From NCBI GenBank assembly GCA_019634695.1, contig JAHCAW010000011.1, positions 1-64,000 on the forward strand: a stretch of DNA of 64,000 nt, given 5' to 3'. Positions 59,193 through 64,000 of this stretch are shown piece after piece (the first letter of the stretch is position 1; each line of letters opens with the position of its first letter). The stretch is from Candidatus Sumerlaeia bacterium (lineage in GTDB: Bacteria > Sumerlaeota > Sumerlaeia > SLMS01 > JAHLLQ01). The notes beneath the pieces were generated by a model. The model made no database searches and had not been told where the DNA came from. It saw nothing but the letters and a program-made list of their open reading frames with translations. The position numbers and the translations under genes are program-made.

Positions 59193-59390
59193 AGAGGCGA
59201 TGGGACGAGCTTGGGGACATGGGAACAGTCGTACGGGGATAACCGCATTCGTTGAGAGTGGCGAGGGCAACGGGAAGGCGTGGGTCGGCCGCCTCGCTGA
59301 CGCTCGGGGTTCCGATTGCCGCGCTCCGAAACCGCCTGTGCGGGATGCTCGTGCTTGCGGGCGGGGGGCGGGACGGAGCACGTTCGTGCC

Positions 59391-61199
59391 ATGAGTGTTC
59401 CGCTTGCTGCCGCCGACAAGGACGCGCCCGCGTGGCGTGACTCTCCGTGGTTTCCGTTGGTGCTGGCGGTGCCGTTCGTGCTGCTGTATGGGCTGAACGG
59501 GCGGACGTTGCTGACGGGGGATTCGCAGGCGCACCTGTATCTGGCGGCGAGCCTGGCGTGGTCGGGCGACGCGCGGCTGGACGAGTTCACGTCGGCGTTG
59601 TTCGAGGCGGGCGGCGGGACGCTCCCCTACTTTGCGTTCGACGCGGGCGACGGCATTCGGTCGATCTTCAATTTCTTCCCGGCGCTGCTGCTGGTGCCGT
59701 TCTACTGGGTGGGCGGCTTCCTGGGCGGTAGCGGCTTTCGCGAGTCGCTGGCGGCATGGGGACTGGTGGGGAAACTGGCGGCATCGCTCTGGATCTTCGC
59801 GGCGGGGTTTCCGCTGTGGGAGTTGCTGCGGCGACGGGTGGGCGCGGGGATGGCGCTGACGGCGGTGGCGGCGTTCTGGTTCGCGACGCCGTTGTGGGGC
59901 GGCAGTGTGGACTACCTGCAGCACCAGCCGCTGATGTTCTTCAAGCTGATGGCGCTTTGGGCGGTGTTTGGGCGCGGAGATGGGCGGGTGGGCGGAGGCG
60001 GGCCCGTCGCTCACGCTTCCGCCTTCGCGAAGCTACGGCGGACAGGCCGGGTTGCTGAAGTGCCGGATGCTGAAGGGTTGGGGCCGAGGTTCTTTTTGGC
60101 GGGGGTGATGCTCGCGCTGTCGGTGTTGTGTCGTTACCAGACGGCGTTGGGAGCGGCGGTGCTGGCGGTGTTGGTGCTGGTGCGCCATCGGCGCGAGCCG
60201 CGCGCGGGGCTGCTCGTAGCGGGAGGATTACTGCCGGTGCCGCTGGCGCTGCTGTATCACAATGCGGTGTTCGGCAGCCCGTTCCAAGTGGGGCCGATGG
60301 TATGGTTGCAGTTCGACCAACCGTTGGCCGCGACGCTGTTCGCGCTGCTCTTCAATCCCGGCAAGGGCTTGTTGGTGCACAGCCCGTGGTTGATGCTGGG
60401 TGTGGTGGCGTGGCGCCTGATCGGCACGGGCGACGGGGCGCGGCGGTGGATGGGGATGGCGCTGGCGGCGTCGGCGCTGCCGACGGTGCTGCTCTATGGC
60501 AAGCTGAACGGATGGTATGGCGGGTGGTGCTGGGGATACCGGTACCTGCTGGATGCGTTGCCGGAGCTGATCGTGCTGGCGGCGCTGGGACTGGCGGCGT
60601 TGTGGCAGCGGGGCTGCGTGGGACGCGCGGTGACGGGCGCGGCACTGGCGGCGGGGCTGGCGGTGCAGACGCTGGGCGCGTTGGCATATGACGGATCGTG
60701 GCATCGGCGGTTCGATCTCGGCGGCGAGCCGGGTCAGGCGTGGTTGTGGCAATGGAGAAACGGTGAATTGGCGTATCATGTCAGGCGGGGATTGGTGTAT
60801 GTTGGAAGTCGCCCGGTGGCGCTGCGGGATTCGCCCTACGAGACGCGGGGCCTGTATGCGGCGGAGGATTGGGGCGACCGTCGGGTGAGCTGGACGGGCG
60901 CGCGGGCGCAGCTCGTGGCGGTGGCGCGGCGGTGGCCGATGGAGCTGCACCTGTTCCCGAACCCGTCCGATGCGGCGCAGGGAATCGTGCGGGTGCGGGT
61001 GCGCGTGGACGGCGGGCCCGTGCAGGAGGTGCACCTGCCCCAGGGGGCGTGGACGACGCTGCCGCTGGGGACGCTGGCTTGGCAGCACGGCGCGCGGGTC
61101 GAGATGGAGGTCGAGCCGGTGTTTGTGGAGCCGGGGGGATTGGAGCGCAGCCTTGGCGTGGCAGTGGACCTTGGGGCCTTCGGGGGTCGAAGTCCTTGA
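59391..61199 (+). CDS. Multi-spanning membrane protein, GT-C glycosyltransferase-like
   Basis: 602 aa. About ten hydrophobic helices. The N-terminus has NGRTLLTGDSQAHLYLAASL, in which the Asp (GDSQ) fits the first-loop acidic residue of GT-C enzymes that use lipid-linked sugars. The C-terminal 150 residues look soluble (VRVRVRVDGGPVQEVHLP). A short stretch near 200-225 (VAHASAFAKLRRTGR) derives from a dispersed DNA repeat inserted in frame. Start MSVPLAAADKD at 59,391. Substrate unknown. Confidence 0.65.
   Translation: MSVPLAAADKDAPAWRDSPWFPLVLAVPFVLLYGLNGRTLLTGDSQAHLYLAASLAWSGDARLDEFTSALFEAGGGTLPYFAFDAGDGIRSIFNFFPALLLVPFYWVGGFLGGSGFRESLAAWGLVGKLAASLWIFAAGFPLWELLRRRVGAGMALTAVAAFWFATPLWGGSVDYLQHQPLMFFKLMALWAVFGRGDGRVGGGGPVAHASAFAKLRRTGRVAEVPDAEGLGPRFFLAGVMLALSVLCRYQTALGAAVLAVLVLVRHRREPRAGLLVAGGLLPVPLALLYHNAVFGSPFQVGPMVWLQFDQPLAATLFALLFNPGKGLLVHSPWLMLGVVAWRLIGTGDGARRWMGMALAASALPTVLLYGKLNGWYGGWCWGYRYLLDALPELIVLAALGLAALWQRGCVGRAVTGAALAAGLAVQTLGALAYDGSWHRRFDLGGEPGQAWLWQWRNGELAYHVRRGLVYVGSRPVALRDSPYETRGLYAAEDWGDRRVSWTGARAQLVAVARRWPMELHLFPNPSDAAQGIVRVRVRVDGGPVQEVHLPQGAWTTLPLGTLAWQHGARVEMEVEPVFVEPGGLERSLGVAVDLGAFGGRSP
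60014..60046 (+). repeat. Dispersed repeat inside the GT-C-like gene
   Basis: 33 bases whose reverse complement resembles the junction of the 12- and 18-base arrays at 37,150-37,180 (cctgtccg..g.agc.t..gcgaag.cggaagc). It is in frame and adds a basic loop. Confidence 0.6.
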
Positions 61200-61307
61200 C
61201 CTGCGGGTTGGGATTGCGGATTCGTTTCCCGTGGCTTCGCCGCAGGGGACACGAGTAACGCGACGGCGTGGCGGCGCGGAGGGGAAACAGGATATCCGCA
61301 GCCGGGG

Positions 61308-63527
61308 GTGCCGAAACGACCGGTGGGAAGTCGCTCGCGAATCGCAATGCTGTACGTTGTGCTGGTGACGGCCTGCGCGGTCGTTGCCGCGACGGCGATC
61401 GGTATCCTGTATCGCGCGGCGCTTGAGGCGGAGCGACGCCAGTTGACGCTGACGGCGCGCAGCCAGGCGGAACTGATCGCGGCGGTGGCGCGTTTCGACC
61501 AGATGCACGTGCCGTTGGAGTATCCCGGCGGGGCATTCGAGGCGACGCTGTCGCAGATCGTCCAGGCATACTCGAAGTTCCGACCCTCGGATGCCGGCGA
61601 AGAGCTGGGCGTGGGCCGGATGAGGGGCGAGGATGTCGAGTTCCTGTTTCGCTTCGACGAGACAGGTGCGCAGTTCGACGGGTTGGTGGTGCGCGACCCA
61701 GGACTGGCCGAGCCGATGCGCGCGGCGCTGGCAGGTCGATCGGGGACGATGATTGGTCGGGACTACCGGGGAGTGAAGGTGCTGGCGGCGTTCGAGCCGA
61801 TTCCGGAGTTGAACGTCGGGATCGTGGCGAAGGTGCCGTTGTCGGAGGTACACGGGCCGCTGGTGCGTGCGGCATCGGCGGCGGGCGCGCTGGCGGTGGT
61901 ACTGGCGATGGCCAGTCTGCTGGCAGTCAAGCGTCTGGCGTATCCGATCATCAGCCGGCTGGAGGCGAGCGCGCGGCAACTGGCGACGGAATCGGAGAAG
62001 CGACAGGCGGCTCTCGATGGCCTGGAGCGGAATCGCCGCCAGCTCGAGTTGTCGCTCAAGGCAGGGGCCATTGGGTCGTGGCACTGGGACCTGACGACCG
62101 ACGTGATGACGTGCGACGCGCGGACGCTGGGGTTCCTGGGCCTGCCGCCGGACGCGACGGCGGACCGGCGCGACCTTGAGGCCTTCGTGCATCCGGAGGA
62201 CATGGCGCGGCTTGCCGTGGCGCGCGAGGAGAGCATTCGCACGGGCCGCGCATTCGAGTGCGAGGTGCGCGTGCAACGGACCGATGGAGAGGATGCGATC
62301 CTGAGCGTCCACGGTGAGCGCCGGCTGGACAATGAGGGGCGCGCCGTGGCGCTCGATGGGGTGGCGATGGACGTCACGCGGCAGAAGGCGGACCGGCGGC
62401 TACTGGAGGAGAGCGAGGCGCGGTTCCGCAGCATCTTCGAGCAGGCCGCCGTCGGCATCGCCAACGTCTCGCCCGAGGGCCGGTTCCTGCGCGTCAACGA
62501 GCGTTTCTGCAAGATGCTGGGCTACAAGCCCGAAGAGTTGGCGGAGCGGACCTTCCTGGAGGTCACGCATGCCGAGGATCAGGAGCGGGATGCGGCGGAG
62601 TTCGCCCGGTTGGTGGCCGGCGAGATCGCCTCGTATTCGATTGAGAAGCGACACCTGCGCAAGGACGGGAGTGCGCTGTGGGTGGACCGGACGGCGAGCT
62701 TCGTGCGCGCAGCCGACGGCACGCCCCTTTACTCGGTGTCGATCATTCAGGACATCTCGGCGCGGCACCGGGCGGAGGAGGAGGTGCGTCGCCTGAACGA
62801 GGAACTCGAGGAGCGGGTGCGGGTGCGCACGGCGCAGCTCGAGGCGGCGAACAAGGAGCTCGAGGCGTTCTCGTACTCGGTGTCGCACGACCTGCGGGCG
62901 CCGCTGCGCGCGGTGGACGGCTTCTCCCGCATCCTGATGGAGGACTGCGAAGAGGCGCTGTCGTCCGAGGACATGCGTCACTTGCAGGCGATTCGCGCGG
63001 CGGCCCAGCGCATGGGGATGCTGATCGACGACCTGCTGGCGCTCTCGCGACTGGGACGCAAGGCGCTCGATCCGGTGGAGTTCGACGTGCGGGCAATGAT
63101 CGAACAGGTGCGTGCGGAGCTGGAGCGGGAGACGGCCGACCGCGCGATCGAGTTCCGCATCGGCGAGCTGCCCCCGATGCGGGCGGACCGCGTGACGATG
63201 CGGCAGGTGCTGACCAACCTGATTGCGAACGCGGTGAAGTACACGCGCGGGCGCCAGCCCGCGATCATCGAGATCGGCGCGCGGCACGAGGATGCCGTAA
63301 CAGTGTACTTCATTCGCGACAACGGGGCGGGCTTCGACATGCGATACGCCGACAAGCTGTTCGGCGTGTTCCAGCGCCTGCATCGGGCGGACGAATTCGA
63401 GGGGACCGGCGTGGGGCTGGCGATCGTGCATCGAATCGTCGTGCGCCACGGGGGCCGCATCTGGGCCGAGTCCGAACCGGACAAAGGCGCCACATTCCAC
63501 TTCACGATCGGAGACTGCGATGCCTGA
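61308..63527 (+). CDS. PAS-domain sensor histidine kinase
   Basis: 739 aa, GTG start at 61,308 (MPKRPVGS). Two membrane helices (about 12-35 and 185-207) enclose an extracytoplasmic sensor of about 150 residues. Two PAS domains follow (about 245-355 and 365-490; the first has HPEDM, the second FRSIFEQAAVGIANVSPEGRF with DISARHRAEEE). Then a coiled coil, HisKA with SYSVSHDLRAPLRAVDGFS, and HATPase with NLIANAVKY, DNGAGFDM and GTGVGLAIVHRIVVRHGG. It resembles phytochrome-type kinases that pair with Rcp1-like regulators. The stop overlaps the response regulator start by eight bases. Confidence 0.9.
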   Translation: MPKRPVGSRSRIAMLYVVLVTACAVVAATAIGILYRAALEAERRQLTLTARSQAELIAAVARFDQMHVPLEYPGGAFEATLSQIVQAYSKFRPSDAGEELGVGRMRGEDVEFLFRFDETGAQFDGLVVRDPGLAEPMRAALAGRSGTMIGRDYRGVKVLAAFEPIPELNVGIVAKVPLSEVHGPLVRAASAAGALAVVLAMASLLAVKRLAYPIISRLEASARQLATESEKRQAALDGLERNRRQLELSLKAGAIGSWHWDLTTDVMTCDARTLGFLGLPPDATADRRDLEAFVHPEDMARLAVAREESIRTGRAFECEVRVQRTDGEDAILSVHGERRLDNEGRAVALDGVAMDVTRQKADRRLLEESEARFRSIFEQAAVGIANVSPEGRFLRVNERFCKMLGYKPEELAERTFLEVTHAEDQERDAAEFARLVAGEIASYSIEKRHLRKDGSALWVDRTASFVRAADGTPLYSVSIIQDISARHRAEEEVRRLNEELEERVRVRTAQLEAANKELEAFSYSVSHDLRAPLRAVDGFSRILMEDCEEALSSEDMRHLQAIRAAAQRMGMLIDDLLALSRLGRKALDPVEFDVRAMIEQVRAELERETADRAIEFRIGELPPMRADRVTMRQVLTNLIANAVKYTRGRQPAIIEIGARHEDAVTVYFIRDNGAGFDMRYADKLFGVFQRLHRADEFEGTGVGLAIVHRIVVRHGGRIWAESEPDKGATFHFTIGDCDA

Positions 63528-63966
63528 CGATGGCGATATCGAAATCCTGCTCGTCGAGGACAACCCCGACGACGTCGAGTTGACCCTGCACGCGCTGAAG
63601 CGCTACAAGCTGGCAAACCGCATCGACGTGGTGCGGGACGGCGAGGAGGCACTGGACTACCTGTTCGGGCGGGGTGCCTACTCGAGGCGGGACTTGTCGC
63701 GCCGACCGCGCGTCGTGTTGCTGGACCTGAAGCTGCCGAAGGTGGACGGACTGGAGGTGCTGAAGGCCATGAAGGCCGACCCGGCCACCCGCAGCATTCC
63801 GGTGGTGATGCTGACCTCCTCGCGCGAGGAGCGCGACGTGGTGGCGTCCTACAAGCTTGGGGTGAACAGCTTCATCGTCAAGCCGGTGGACTTCGAGCAG
63901 TTCGTTGACGCCGTCCGGCAGATGGGCTACTATTGGCTTTTGCTGAACCACCCGCCGGTGGAGTGA
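63520..63966 (+). CDS. Rcp1-like response regulator
   Basis: 148 aa single receiver domain. ILLVEDNPDDVELTLHAL has the acidic pair, VVLLDLKLPKVDG the phosphorylation Asp, VVMLTSSREERD and FIVKPVDFEQF the Thr/Ser and Lys. No output domain; these act by binding a partner or by phosphorelay. Overlaps the kinase stop, so the two form a two-component pair. Confidence 0.93.
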   Translation: MPDDGDIEILLVEDNPDDVELTLHALKRYKLANRIDVVRDGEEALDYLFGRGAYSRRDLSRRPRVVLLDLKLPKVDGLEVLKAMKADPATRSIPVVMLTSSREERDVVASYKLGVNSFIVKPVDFEQFVDAVRQMGYYWLLLNHPPVE

Positions 63967-64000
63967 CCAACCAACGCGGAGCATGGATTCGTGGAAACCG

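Overview
The window is bacterial, and its right half is GC-rich. It joins two unlike pieces of DNA. About 1-30,780 is the right-hand part of an integrated mobile element whose left end lies outside the window. From about 30,780 onward is ordinary chromosome, starting with a tRNA-Asn gene. The chromosomal genes (kdsB for LPS Kdo, a lipoprotein, a type IV pilin-like protein, RNase Y, a DUF368 transporter) point to a Gram-negative or LPS-bearing host. The pseudopilin style, the SUMF1 repeat protein and the short GC-rich dispersed repeats recall uncultivated lineages such as Sumerlaeota or Hydrogenedentota. That placement is an impression, not a demonstrated taxonomy.

Mobile element backbone (1-7,230, minus strand): a large serine recombinase cut by the window edge, small accessory genes with a shared TATAGT -10 box, a family B DNA polymerase and a ParB protein. 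Two identical 16-bp palindromes sit in the ParB control region and look like parS/operator sites. At the other end (29,295-30,869) a second large serine recombinase runs outward, through the terminator and into the 3' half of tRNA-Asn; its stop codon lies in the antisense of the anticodon loop.

Defence operon (7,743-26,667, plus strand): a tightly overlapping operon starts with a small HTH protein and carries the known anti-phage set DUF499 ATPase, DUF3780, DUF1156 DNA methylase and PLD-SNF2 helicase. Two blocks of extra genes interrupt this set. The first holds a Panacea/SocA-like protein, a membrane protein, a PD-(D/E)XK-like nuclease, a TGT-like TIM-barrel candidate and a Gabija-type pair (OLD/TOPRIM nuclease plus UvrD helicase). 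The second holds a YaaC-like protein, an AbiGi-like protein and an uncharacterised helical protein. The layout suggests one transcript with nested defence modules. The core would mark self DNA by methylation and attack unmarked DNA, while the inserts add nucleases or sensors. Downstream (26,801-29,303) are small accessory genes, including a degenerate nucleotidyltransferase-like protein and a ribbon-helix-helix/ParB-like protein.

Chromosome (30,780-64,000): topA, tRNA-Ala, a membrane sensor kinase divergent from a PP2C phosphatase, tandem repeats, a REP-associated transposase flanked by inverted REP units, a secreted discoidin-like protein, kdsB, a lipoprotein phosphoesterase, hisS, rny, DUF368, rhodanese, a receiver-like protein, a frameshifted glycosyltransferase, cmk, rpe, an M14 peptidase, an isolated terminase-like gene, an A-type Fe-S carrier, a GGA-rich intergenic stretch ending in a strong terminator (candidate ncRNA), tmk, a large SUMF1-repeat secreted protein, a pseudopilin, a GT-C-like membrane protein and a PAS sensor kinase with its response regulator.
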